Of a stretch of 64,000 bases of DNA, positions 34,959-43,266 are shown in pieces. The position numbers were made by a program, and so were the translations under genes. The stretch is from Halomonas fontilapidosi (GTDB lineage Bacteria > Pseudomonadota > Gammaproteobacteria > Pseudomonadales > Halomonadaceae). How positions within the stretch are numbered: the stretch's first letter is position 1; each line of letters opens with the position of its first letter. Where the stretch lies: assembly GCF_014192285.1 (NCBI RefSeq), contig NZ_JACHXQ010000001.1, positions 372,001 to 436,000 on the forward strand, in the 5' to 3' direction. Under the pieces are notes generated by a model, which worked only from the letters and a program-made list of their open reading frames with translations, searched no databases and was not told the DNA's origin.

Positions 34959-36770
34959 TCACTCTACTTGGTGTGGACGCGCATGCGGGGTCAACTTTTG
35001 CAGGTGCATGGCCAGGGCAGACCATTCGTGCCGACCCGGCCAGTCTCGCAGCCAAGCGGGAAAGTCCTCGGCGGGCATGGGCCGAGCGATGCCATAGCCC
35101 TGAACACGGGCGCAGCCCAATGCCAACAGGGCGCGGGCATGGTCGAGGGTCTCGACGCCCTCAGCAAGCATCGGCCGCCGGAAGCGATTGGCCATGTAGA
35201 TCACACTCTCGACGATGGCCATGTCATCGGGGTCCGTGAGCATGTCGCGCACAAAACTCTGGTCGATCTTGATCAGGTCCACCGGCAACTGCCGCAAGTG
35301 CGTCAGGGAAGAGTAGCCCGTACCGAAATCATCGATGGCGAAGTCGATCTCCAGCGCCTGACAGTGACGCATGACACTCAGGGCCGTCTGGATGTCGTGT
35401 ATGGCAGCACTCTCTACCACCTCAAGCTTGAGCAGCCGCGCCGGAACCTCGGGATAACACGTCAGCAGCCCGGCCAGACGCTCGGCGAACTCGCCACTGA
35501 GCAGGTGGGCGGGGCTGATATTGACGTGAACCGGCAACGAGATGCCCTGCATGCACCATGCTTGCAGCTGTCGCAAGGCCGCTTCGATCACCCATTCCCC
35601 GAGTTCGATCTCGAGCGCCGTACCCTCGATGATCGGCAGAAAGCGCCCCGGTGCAAGCAGCCCCTCTTCGGGATGCTGCCAGCGCACCAAGGCCTCGGCA
35701 CCAATCACTTCGCCACCGAAGATGTCGACCTGGGGCTGGTAGTGCAACCTCAGCTCGCCCTCTGGCAGGGCAGTGGCGAAGCGCTGTCGACTCGCTTCTC
35801 GCGCCTGGATCTCGCGATCCAGACCGGTATCAAACACCTGATAAGTCGCACGGCCCTGCTGTTTGGCGCGATACATAGCCTGAGTCGCATGGCGCAGCAG
35901 GACATCCCCATCCTCATCGTCACGGGGGAAGAAGGTGACCCCCAGGCTGGCCGTTACCTGAAGGCGACGTCCCTTGATGAAAAGCGGCTGACGCATGGCG
36001 GCTAGCAGCCGTTCCAAGGTGTCGTCATCGGCGCCCTGATGCAGCAACAGCACGAACTCATCGCCACCGACGCGTGCCAGGATATCGTCGCCGTGTAACT
36101 GATGGCTGAGGCGCTGGGCAAAGGCGGCGATCATCAGGTCGCCAATTTCCTGGCCATGCTGGTCGTTGATGCGCTTGAAGTGGTCGATATCCAGAGCGCA
36201 GATCGCCAGGCTTCCTCCCTTGTGGTGCGCGTGCAACAAGGACTCCTGAATCAGCTGAGTCAGCAGCTGCAGGTTCGGCAGGCCCGTGAGGGCATCGAAA
36301 TAGACCTCTCGCCCTGACCGACGCGCGGCAGCCAGGGCGCCCAGATCGGAGAGTACCCAGACAAGGTGAGAGGTCTGCCCTTGCTGATCTCGCACGCGCG
36401 TGGCCGAGATAACCGCCGGAGAGGTACGTCCGTTGCGATGTCGATAGGTGATTTCGGCTTTGCAGTGATCTGCGAAATGCAGCTCCCGCCACAGTTCGTC
36501 GACCCGCGTCGAGGGCGCTCCTGCCAGCAAGAACGCCTGCAGGGATTCACCGACTAGCGCCTCGGGCGTCAGCCCTGTCAGCTTGGTGAAGGCCGGGTTG
36601 ATATCGAGGACACCATGGTCGACATCGGTGATGATCATCGCTTCGCTGACTTGGCTGAAGACACCAGCAGCAAGCTCGACAGTGGCTCTGCCGAGGGTGT
36701 TGTCAACGGTGCCATGGGGACCCTGGCCCTCACGTGCACTCGTCGGACATGGCACTCCTTGCGTGTTCAT
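34959..36770 (-). CDS. PAS-GGDEF-EAL c-di-GMP protein
   Basis: A 603-residue cytoplasmic protein: PAS (about 35-150), GGDEF (about 155-320, VGGDEFVLLL) and EAL (about 340-585, GAEALVRWQHP, LEVVES, IDDFGTGYSS, LAEGVET). The position of the inhibitory RxxD is HGDD, so the cyclase domain probably lacks product inhibition. It shares with the gene at 29464 the unusual EAL-domain stretch FLPIIEGTALEIELGEWV (FLPLTEGTWLEILLGEWV there) and the C-terminal pattern PMPAEDFPAWLRDWPGRHEW. These two are tandem-type paralogues separated by the CBS-containing gene. Which activity dominates cannot be read from sequence. Confidence 0.93.
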   Translation of the reverse strand: MNTQGVPCPTSAREGQGPHGTVDNTLGRATVELAAGVFSQVSEAMIITDVDHGVLDINPAFTKLTGLTPEALVGESLQAFLLAGAPSTRVDELWRELHFADHCKAEITYRHRNGRTSPAVISATRVRDQQGQTSHLVWVLSDLGALAAARRSGREVYFDALTGLPNLQLLTQLIQESLLHAHHKGGSLAICALDIDHFKRINDQHGQEIGDLMIAAFAQRLSHQLHGDDILARVGGDEFVLLLHQGADDDTLERLLAAMRQPLFIKGRRLQVTASLGVTFFPRDDEDGDVLLRHATQAMYRAKQQGRATYQVFDTGLDREIQAREASRQRFATALPEGELRLHYQPQVDIFGGEVIGAEALVRWQHPEEGLLAPGRFLPIIEGTALEIELGEWVIEAALRQLQAWCMQGISLPVHVNISPAHLLSGEFAERLAGLLTCYPEVPARLLKLEVVESAAIHDIQTALSVMRHCQALEIDFAIDDFGTGYSSLTHLRQLPVDLIKIDQSFVRDMLTDPDDMAIVESVIYMANRFRRPMLAEGVETLDHARALLALGCARVQGYGIARPMPAEDFPAWLRDWPGRHEWSALAMHLQKLTPHARPHQVE

Positions 36771-36938
36771 GCTGTGATCCTGTTTCCTTCAGTCCCAGAC
36801 ACATTCGTTAGGCGCCCGTCGGAGTTGACTGGGCGTGGTGAGAGGGTCGGATTTCGAGACACGTGTATCGACCTGATGAGACGAATAGCCCGTTTTTCAA
36901 CGATTCAGATCAATGGACAGTGGCCGAAAGACCGGTCC

Positions 36939-37184
36939 TCAGAGCCGATCTGCGTTACCTCCGACGGGTTGTGCTAGGCGCATTCTACCCCATTGCTTCT
37001 GCCATCGGGCATGTTGGACATCACACCGGTGCGACCCGACGACTTTAGCCCGATAAAACGCCCCATCGGCCCACACCAGCATGCCATCCTTGTCATCCCC
37101 CGGTCGATATTCGGTGATACCAGTACGGATGGTGACGGTAAGGTAGGTAAACGCCTGGTTGGCGCGCGCTATCGACACAGGCAT
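36939..37184 (-). pseudogene. Fragment of a GGDEF (diguanylate cyclase) domain
   Basis: An 81-codon minus-strand frame contains the C-terminal end of a GGDEF domain: VTIRTGITEYRPGDDKDGML, then WADGAFYRAK and a decayed GSHRC where families have GRNRV. The catalytic half is absent and there is no proper start. It is a leftover of another cyclase gene next to the c-di-GMP cluster. The rest of the 558-base gap 36771-37329 holds only the sigma-28 promoter at 37223-37249. Confidence 0.6.
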
Positions 37185-37222
37185 CGTTCTCGACTCGCAC
37201 CAATGCCCCCCTTTCAGCGCTC

Positions 37223-37249
37223 TAAAGTCTTTTATGCCTCTGCCGATAA
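37223..37249 (+). promoter_or_regulatory. Perfect-consensus sigma-28 (FliA) promoter for the outer-membrane barrel gene
   Basis: TAAA at 37223-37226, 15-base spacer, GCCGATAA at 37242-37249: every conserved base matches FliA consensus. It is the best such site in the window, 80 bases before the ATG at 37330. Confidence 0.92.
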
Positions 37250-37329
37250 GAGCGGGGCGGTGTAAGGGACACCCACCCTGCCTTCAAGCAGCAGGCAGGA
37301 CGCACAAGGGAACACAAGGACATTCATCG

Positions 37330-38004
37330 ATGAAAATGACGCTGGCGGCAGGCCTCTCCGCCGTACTGTTGGGCGCCACCATGAGCCAAGCGCAGGCCTT
37401 TGAGGATCGCGTCACCGTGAGCGCACTGGCCGGAACCACCGGGGCCGGCGCAGATATCAGCTGGCGACTGCACCAACGCTTCGGCATCACCGCGCAGTAC
37501 GCCGGTGGCCTCGCGTGGGACGGCGACTACGACACTGACGAGGTGAACTACCAGGGCGACCTGGACATTTCTGCCGCTGCCCTGAAGGTCGACTTCCACC
37601 CCTTCGGCGGTCGTTTCTACGTCACTGCCGGGGCCATGCTGCCAGACATGGAAGCCAACGTGCGCGGCAGCGCCAAGGACAACCAGGTGTTCGAATTCGA
37701 CGGCAACACCTACACCACAGCTGAGCTCGGCACCGTCCATGGCCAGCTGACCGTTGCCGATGGCGTCCAGCCCTATGCCGGGCTGGGGTGGCGAAGCTCA
37801 CACACGCAGGGACTGAGCGTCTTCTCCGAGTTCGGTGTCATGGCGGTAGATGTGGCCGTAGACCTGCGGACCTCCAATGATTACGAAAGCCGCAATGACC
37901 AGTTCCGCGAGGACCTGCGCCGCGAAGAGCAGACACTCAAAGACGATGCCGACGAGCTGCCCTTCTATCCGGTCGCCGTGCTAGGCATCAGCTATACCTT
38001 CTGA
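37330..38004 (+). CDS. Small outer-membrane beta-barrel protein under FliA-type promoter
   Basis: A 224-residue protein with a signal peptide (MKMTLAAGLSAVLLGATM, cleavage after SQAQA). It has amphipathic strands (VTVSALAGTTGAGADISWRL, AALKVDFHPFGGRFYVTAGA, QPYAGLGWRSS) and ends in VAVLGISYTF with terminal Phe, typical of eight-stranded outer-membrane barrels. It resembles an uncharacterised proteobacterial family that has DWHPF or DFHPFGG-type and FYPV..GISYTF motifs. The start at 37330 is fixed by the signal peptide. The gene stands alone after a consensus sigma-28 promoter, so it should be made together with flagellin and chemoreceptors. Its role is unknown; an envelope function around the flagellum is a hypothesis. 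Confidence 0.82.
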   Translation: MKMTLAAGLSAVLLGATMSQAQAFEDRVTVSALAGTTGAGADISWRLHQRFGITAQYAGGLAWDGDYDTDEVNYQGDLDISAAALKVDFHPFGGRFYVTAGAMLPDMEANVRGSAKDNQVFEFDGNTYTTAELGTVHGQLTVADGVQPYAGLGWRSSHTQGLSVFSEFGVMAVDVAVDLRTSNDYESRNDQFREDLRREEQTLKDDADELPFYPVAVLGISYTF

Positions 38005-38024
38005 CCTCACGCTATGCGACGACG

Positions 38025-38045
38025 GGGCTCGGCGATGCCGAGCCC
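38025..38045 (+). terminator. GC-rich hairpin after the barrel gene
   Basis: Nine-base perfect stem (GGGCTCGGC with GCCGAGCCC), three-base loop, 20 bases past the stop. No T-run follows, so termination is only presumed. Confidence 0.45.
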
Positions 38046-38104
38046 TGACACATCGCACTTGATTGACCCAAGTCACGAAACCGACTTCCCGGTCAATCAA
38101 CGGC

Positions 38105-38132
38105 TCAAGGCCCCCCTTCCTTGTGTCGATAA
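38105..38132 (+). promoter_or_regulatory. Possible sigma-28 promoter for the NIT chemoreceptor
   Basis: TCAA at 38105-38108, 16-base spacer, GTCGATAA at 38125-38132. Seven of eight -10 bases match, but the spacer is one base longer than in the other sites of the window. Confidence 0.4.
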
Positions 38133-38254
38133 CGGCTCCAGGCCGGACACCAGACCGAAACACAACCATAGCGAAAGTCCGCCAGCTTACCCTGCTCGGT
38201 TTACCGATGCGATTGACCAACGGCCCTTGCCGCCGCCACCTGGAGAGACTTTCG

Positions 38255-40228
38255 ATGACGCACTTGCTGCACCGCCTTCCTATGCGCAGAAAATTCCTGC
38301 TCAGCCTGCTACTGCCCCTATTGGCCCTGGCCTGGTTCGCCGGCAACGGCATTGTTGAGCGACAGCATCTGGCGAGCGAGATGGTCGAATTGACATCGTT
38401 GACCTCCCTCTCCCAACACGCCGGTAATCTGATTCATGAGCTCCAGCGCGAGCGCGGCATGTCGTCCGGCTTCATCGGCAGTCAAGGCGAGACCTTCGGC
38501 AACCGCTTGAGCGCTCAGCACAATGCCAGCGATCGGGCCATCAATGCCTATCAACAGACGCTAGGTAGCCTCGACCTGGCGGCACTAGACGAGTCACTCG
38601 CCAGCCAGGCTGCCGACATCGAGCAGCAATTGTCAGCCACACCCGCCATACGCCAGCAGGTGAAACGCCTCAACGTGAGCGCCGAAGAGGCGGTGAGCCA
38701 CTACACCGCTCTCAACAACGCCCTGATGGCCATGATTGGCCGCGTGACACATCTCACCGCCGATGCCGATATCTCGCGGCGTCTCGGCGCTTATTTCACC
38801 CTACTCAAGGCCAAAGACCTCGCGGGTATCGAACGCGCCCTGCTGGCCAATGCCTTCAGCACCAACCTGATGCGCTCGGCGACGCATCAGCGCCTGGTGT
38901 CGATGCTCGGGCAGGAGAAGGCCTACCTGGAAAGCTTCCGCACCCTGGCCAATGACACAACCCGACAGCAACTTACTGAGGTCCTCAATGATGCGGACGT
39001 GCAACGCGCTGCCCCCTTGCGCCAGATCGCGCTGGACCTGGGCGTCGCCGGAGGTTACGACGTTGACCCCCAGCAATGGTTTGACCGGCAGACTCTCAAG
39101 ATCGACCAGCTCAAGGGTCTGGAGGACAGCCTGGCCGAAGGCGTGCTGGCTCAGGCGGAAAGCCTGCGTGGGGAGGCACGCCAGGAACTGATCGGCTACC
39201 TGGTGATCTCGCTGGTCGCCGCTGGCCTGGCCATCCTCTTCTCGTCGCTCATCGTTCAGAGCCTTGTGCGCTCGCTGCGCGCCGCCCTGGAGGATATCGC
39301 CAGCCGAGGTGGTGATCTGACTCGACGTCTGACGGTCCCAGGAAGCGATGAGCTGTCGCAGCTATATGCTGCCTTTAATACTGCCTCGAAAGAAACCGAG
39401 ACGCTGGTGAGCAACATCCAGCGCAGTGCCCTCTCGGTCGAGTTGGCCAGCGGGGAAATCGCCCAGGGCAATCAGGACCTTGCCCAGCGCACCGAGGAAC
39501 AATCCGCCTCCCTGGTGGAGACCGCCTCGAGCATGGAGCAGATCACCGCCACGGTTCGGCATACGGCCGACAACGCCCACCAGGCAGAAACGATGACCGA
39601 CGAGGTGAGCCAGCAGGCAAGCGACGCCAGCCAGGTGGCCGAGCAGGCACGCCAGGCCATGCAGCAGATCCACTCCGCCAATCAGGAAGTGACCAGCATT
39701 GTGGAGGCGATCGACAATATTGCCTTTCAGACCAACCTGCTGGCCCTCAACGCTTCGGTGGAAGCCGCGCGCGCGGGTGAGCATGGCCGAGGCTTCGCGG
39801 TAGTGGCAGCGGAGGTGCGCAAACTCGCCAGCCGCAGTGCCGGCGAGGCGGAACAAATTCGCAAGCTGATCGCCAACAACGTGGCACGTATCAACGAGGG
39901 GGAGACCCTGGTGCGCAGCACCAGCGACACCCTCGAGGCCATTACTCGCCGCATCCAACAGGTTGCCGCGCTGGTCCGCGACATGTCCGCCGCCACCGGT
40001 GAGCAATCGGCCGGTATCGAGCAGATCAACCAGGCTGTCACACAGCTGGAAGAGGTCACCCAGCAGAATGCCGCCCTGGTGGAACAGGTGGCGGCCGCCA
40101 GTCGCTCGCTGGATGAACAGGCCGGGGACATGGCGAAGCTGGTGGGTCATTTCACCGTCAGCAACGCGTCATCGCCCGTGTGGACGGCTGGCCAGAATAC
40201 CGCCGAACGCAGCGCCGAAACGGCCTGA
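38255..40228 (+). CDS. NIT-domain (nitrate/nitrite-sensing type) chemoreceptor
   Basis: A 657-residue chemoreceptor. After membrane helix 1 (about 9-28) comes a large helical periplasmic region (about 35-300) matching the NIT domain, with [29 protein letters not shown] and SDRAINAY near the start. NIT was defined in nitrate/nitrite-responsive proteins such as NasR. Helix 2 (about 315-335), HAMP and the signalling domain (tip [21 protein letters not shown]) follow. No docking pentapeptide. The ATG at 38255 has GGAGAG seven bases upstream; longer in-frame extensions lack family similarity. Taxis to nitrate or nitrite is the simplest prediction, though NIT domains may bind other small ligands. 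Confidence 0.9.
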   Translation: MTHLLHRLPMRRKFLLSLLLPLLALAWFAGNGIVERQHLASEMVELTSLTSLSQHAGNLIHELQRERGMSSGFIGSQGETFGNRLSAQHNASDRAINAYQQTLGSLDLAALDESLASQAADIEQQLSATPAIRQQVKRLNVSAEEAVSHYTALNNALMAMIGRVTHLTADADISRRLGAYFTLLKAKDLAGIERALLANAFSTNLMRSATHQRLVSMLGQEKAYLESFRTLANDTTRQQLTEVLNDADVQRAAPLRQIALDLGVAGGYDVDPQQWFDRQTLKIDQLKGLEDSLAEGVLAQAESLRGEARQELIGYLVISLVAAGLAILFSSLIVQSLVRSLRAALEDIASRGGDLTRRLTVPGSDELSQLYAAFNTASKETETLVSNIQRSALSVELASGEIAQGNQDLAQRTEEQSASLVETASSMEQITATVRHTADNAHQAETMTDEVSQQASDASQVAEQARQAMQQIHSANQEVTSIVEAIDNIAFQTNLLALNASVEAARAGEHGRGFAVVAAEVRKLASRSAGEAEQIRKLIANNVARINEGETLVRSTSDTLEAITRRIQQVAALVRDMSAATGEQSAGIEQINQAVTQLEEVTQQNAALVEQVAAASRSLDEQAGDMAKLVGHFTVSNASSPVWTAGQNTAERSAETA

Positions 40229-40255
40229 GCCAGAATGGGGGACGGGCGTCGATGC

Positions 40256-40283
40256 TAAAGCCGGCGCTCCATATGGCCGATAG
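40256..40283 (+). promoter_or_regulatory. Possible sigma-28 promoter ahead of flaG
   Basis: TAAA at 40256-40259, 16-base spacer, GCCGATAG at 40276-40283; seven of eight -10 bases match. It overlaps the terminator hairpin of the preceding gene and would leave a leader of almost 300 bases carrying the REP pair before flaG. Confidence 0.4.
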
Positions 40284-40306
40284 GTCGTGTGGAGCGCTTT
40301 ATTTTT
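40262..40306 (+). terminator. Terminator of the NIT chemoreceptor gene
   Basis: GCGCTCCA (40264-40271) pairs with TGGAGCGC (40290-40297), followed by TTTATTTTT. It lies 35 bases past the stop codon. Confidence 0.85.
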
Positions 40307-40368
40307 GGTTCATCGCACTTTGCCGGGAAACGGTCGTTTACAGGAGAGCAGAGACCTGAACGTTGTGT

Positions 40369-40486
40369 TGTGGGAGCCGTGCTGGCACGGCGAAGGCGCC
40401 AACAGGCGCCCGGCCGTGGGCATGGCGGATGCCAAGGGCATGCCACCGCTACGCGGCGGATCGCGCTGCAAGCAGCGCTCCTACGA
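40369..40486. repeat. REP-like inverted doublet (REPIN-type) upstream of flaG
   Basis: Two REP-like units face each other: TGTGGGAGCCGTGCTGGCAC (40370-40389, followed by GGCGAA) on the plus strand, and on the minus strand TCGTAGGAGCGCTGCTTGCA followed by GCGCGAT (40486-40460). Both have the GTGGGAGC or GTAGGAGC head and an imperfect palindrome, as in Pseudomonas-type REP sequences. Between them are further palindromes (GGCGCC-AACA-GGCGCC; GGCATG and CATGCC). No RAYT transposase gene is in the window. This fills most of the 348-base gap 40229-40576. Confidence 0.7.
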
Positions 40487-40576
40487 ACCTCACCCGTATC
40501 ACGCTGATCTGCGAAGAACCTTATTTTTCCCAGCGCCATGGCGCCGACTAAAACGAAACAAGAAAGGTAACTGGCT

Positions 40577-40957
40577 ATGCCGCAACCGCTAACCGATGTC
40601 TCCGTATCCCCCCAGACCGCAGCCTCCCTCTCGCTGTCGGCCCGCCAGCGATTGGAGAGCATGCTGGGCAATCTGCCCTCCCTGGACGGAGTGATCGCAC
40701 AAAGCGCTCAGAGCGCTGCGGGTGGCACGGATGTGATCAGCCAGGCAAGCCTGGTCGAACCGCTGCAGCGCATCAACGAAGTGATGCGGCCTTACAGCAT
40801 CGAATTCGAACTACGCGAGTCGACGTCACGGCTCGTAACCCGCATCGTCGACCGCGACAGCGGTGAGGTGATTCGTCAGATCCCGGCAGAAGAAGTGCTG
40901 CGCATTGCCGAACGCCTGGAAGAGTTGCGGGGCCGGTTGATCAAACTCGAGGCCTGA
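40577..40957 (+). CDS. flaG: FlaG family flagellar protein
   Basis: A 126-residue protein. The N-terminal half is variable; the C-terminal half (RINEVMRPYSIEFELRESTS, RLVTRIVDRDSGEVIRQIPA, EEVLRIAERLEELRG) is the FlaG domain. FlaG influences filament length in Vibrio, Pseudomonas and Campylobacter; its biochemical role is not settled. The start has an AAAGG site. It usually sits beside fliC/fliD but here stands alone between a chemoreceptor and fliE. Its stop codon is directly followed, with no spacer, by the stop of fliE on the other strand, so transcripts of the two probably overlap. Confidence 0.92.
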   Translation: MPQPLTDVSVSPQTAASLSLSARQRLESMLGNLPSLDGVIAQSAQSAAGGTDVISQASLVEPLQRINEVMRPYSIEFELRESTSRLVTRIVDRDSGEVIRQIPAEEVLRIAERLEELRGRLIKLEA

Positions 40958-41287
40958 TCAGACCTGCATGTTCATCACATCCTTGTAGGCCGTGACCAGG
41001 CGATTGCGCACCTGAATCCCCATTTCGGTGGCCACGCTCGATTTCTGCATGTCGACCATCACGTCGTTGAGCGCCACGCCGGGCGTTCCAGCCTGAAAGG
41101 CCTGAGCCTTGGCGTCGGCATCAAGCTTGAGCTCGTTGATGCGCTGGATGGCCGACTGCAGCTCACCAGTAAAGCCACCTGCCCCCACCTGGGTGTCGAC
41201 CCGCTGACCACTGCTGGGCTGTGAGGCGGCCTGACTGGATAATGATTGCATCTGGGAGAGGACAGTCTCGATTGCGGGAACGCTCAT
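40958..41287 (-). CDS. fliE: Flagellar hook-basal body complex protein FliE
   Basis: A 109-residue junction protein between the MS ring (FliF) and the rod. The start at 41287 (MSVPAIETVLSQMQSLSSQA) is normal for the family. The conserved C-terminal part is complete: GGFTGELQSAIQRINELKLD, AFQAGTPGVALNDVMVDMQK, SSVATEMGIQVRNRLVTAYK. Unlike many gammaproteobacteria, where fliE precedes fliF in one operon, it is here divergent from fliF and separated by about 250 bases, so it needs its own promoter. I could not identify a convincing sigma-54 site in that gap. Confidence 0.96.
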   Translation of the reverse strand: MSVPAIETVLSQMQSLSSQAASQPSSGQRVDTQVGAGGFTGELQSAIQRINELKLDADAKAQAFQAGTPGVALNDVMVDMQKSSVATEMGIQVRNRLVTAYKDVMNMQV

Positions 41288-41541
41288 CACTACCACCTTG
41301 GCATCTAGGGTCACGGGACTAGGGAGCGCCAGACTACCAGCCCGACGCACTCGGCCAAGCGGGCAATTACCCCGTAAAAACTGGGCTTTTCCGACCTTTA
41401 GGGTGACAGCGCCAGCGGATAATGACCGACATCAAAGTTACGCCCACTCCAGGGGCGGCCAATCGCGATGGACGGACAGCACTCGATGCCTTCTTCCTTG
41501 ACAACCTCCGACCACGGCATCCGCCATGCCTGGTGGCCTGC

Positions 41542-43266
41542 ATGAGCAGTGGCGCCTCCGCCACCGATAACCAAGCCAGCCATGGCTCGGGCGGCCTTGC
41601 GCGCCTGAAACATCAGCTACGTGGCAATCCCCTCGTGGCCCTGCTGATCGCGGGCGCTGCCTCGATCGCGCTGATTGTTGCTCTGCTCATGTGGGCCCGC
41701 AGTCCCGACTACCGCGTGCTCTACAGCAACCTCAGCCAGGCGGACGGCGGCAGCATCATCAACGAGCTCGACACTCGCGGAATTCCTTACCGCTTCAGCC
41801 AGGGCGGACAGGCACTTCTCGTGCCGAGTGATCAGGTTCACATGTTGCGCCTTCAACTGGCCGAACAGGGACTGCCCCAAGGCGGGAACGTCGGTTTCGA
41901 ACTCTTGGAGAATCAGGCGTTCGGTATCAGCCAGTTCGCCGAGCAGATCAACTATCAGCGTGGCCTGGAGGGTGAGCTGGCTCGCTCCATGGAATCACTG
42001 GGGCCGGTCAACCGGGCCCGCGTGCATCTGGCGCTGGCCAAGGAGTCCGTGTTCGTGCGCGACCGCGAGCCGGCCAAGGCCTCGGTGGTGCTGACCCTGC
42101 ATGCCGGGCGCACCCTTGGCGAAGGGCAGATCAGCTCCATCATGCACATGGTTTCTAGCAGCGTGCCCGATCTGTCCGCCGAGGCCGTGACGGTGGTCGA
42201 TCAGAACGGTCGACTTTTGACCACGCCGGATGCCAATGGGCTGGGGCTGGACGGCACACAGCTGGACTATGTTGCCGAAGTAGAGCGCTCCTACCAACGC
42301 CGCATCGAGTCGATACTGACGCCGATCCTGGGCCATCAGAACGTCAAGGCCCAGGTCACGGCCCAAGTAGACTTCTCACGGCGCGAGGAAACCTCGGAGC
42401 GCTATGGCCCCAATCAGCCGCCTAACGAGGCCGCCGTTCGCAGCCGTCAGAGCAGTGTCAACGTCAGCGGCAACGGCGACCTGGCAAGCGGGATTCCGGG
42501 AGCACTGAGCAACACGCCTCCCGGTATCGCCCCCTCACCGGTAGCCAACCCGCCCGCCGAGGAGGGTGAGACGAACGCCGAAGAGGCGCAAGCAGAGGCG
42601 GATACCCTGACGGCGACGCGCAACCTCAATCGCGACGACGTGATCAACTATGAGGTCGATCGCAGCATCTCCCACGTCCAGCATCGTCGCGGCCAAGTCG
42701 AGCGGCTGTCGGCCGCGGTAGTCGTCAATTACCGCCCGACGCCGGATGATCAGGGCGTGATGCAGCCCGCCCCGCTCAGCGATGCCGAGATCGACCAGAT
42801 CGAGCGCCTGGTCCGCCAGGCCATGGGCTTTTCCCAGGCCCGCGGCGACGAGATTGCCGTGGTCAACAGGCCCTTTGCTCGCACGTCCCCGGAGGTCGAA
42901 CCCCTCGAATGGTGGCAGGAACCCGAGATCCAGCAGCTGGCCATCACCCTGGGCCGCTACCTGTTGGTGGGCCTGGCGGTCCTGCTGTTGTACCTGCTGA
43001 TCCTGCGTCCGCTGGTCAAGCGGGCCAGCCAGCCTCCCCAGCCAACCGCACAGCCCTCCACCACCTTCCAGGCCAAGGTCGGCGAGGATGACGAGGAAGG
43101 CTCGTCAACCGCTGCCCGAGAAGACGAATCCACCTATGACAAACCGCGACGCAAGCGCAAGGCATCGGCCTACGAGGACAACCTCAACGACCTGCGCGAG
43201 ATGGCCGACGAGGATCCTCGCATGGTGGCCATGATCGTTCGCGGCTGGATGAACAAGCATGACTAA
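41542..43266 (+). CDS. fliF: Flagellar MS-ring protein
   Basis: FliF forms the membrane ring that founds the basal body. From the ATG at 41542 it is 574 residues, normal for the family; an upstream in-frame ATG at 41422 adds 40 unrelated residues. Membrane helix 1 is at about 33-53. Ring-building motifs (DYRVLYSNLSQADGGSIINE, GIPYRFSQGGQALLVPSDQV) are followed by a periplasmic region with an acidic low-complexity loop near 370-390. Helix 2 is at about 470-492, followed by the C-terminal FliG-binding tail (DNLNDLREMADEDPRMVAMI). It overlaps fliG by eight bases. Confidence 0.97.
   Translation: MSSGASATDNQASHGSGGLARLKHQLRGNPLVALLIAGAASIALIVALLMWARSPDYRVLYSNLSQADGGSIINELDTRGIPYRFSQGGQALLVPSDQVHMLRLQLAEQGLPQGGNVGFELLENQAFGISQFAEQINYQRGLEGELARSMESLGPVNRARVHLALAKESVFVRDREPAKASVVLTLHAGRTLGEGQISSIMHMVSSSVPDLSAEAVTVVDQNGRLLTTPDANGLGLDGTQLDYVAEVERSYQRRIESILTPILGHQNVKAQVTAQVDFSRREETSERYGPNQPPNEAAVRSRQSSVNVSGNGDLASGIPGALSNTPPGIAPSPVANPPAEEGETNAEEAQAEADTLTATRNLNRDDVINYEVDRSISHVQHRRGQVERLSAAVVVNYRPTPDDQGVMQPAPLSDAEIDQIERLVRQAMGFSQARGDEIAVVNRPFARTSPEVEPLEWWQEPEIQQLAITLGRYLLVGLAVLLLYLLILRPLVKRASQPPQPTAQPSTTFQAKVGEDDEEGSSTAAREDESTYDKPRRKRKASAYEDNLNDLREMADEDPRMVAMIVRGWMNKHD

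Noticed and set aside
41288-41541. A sigma-54 (-24/-12) promoter between fliE and fliF
   Set aside because: Expected from flagellar hierarchy, but no GG-N10-GC pair with reasonable flanks could be found on either strand.
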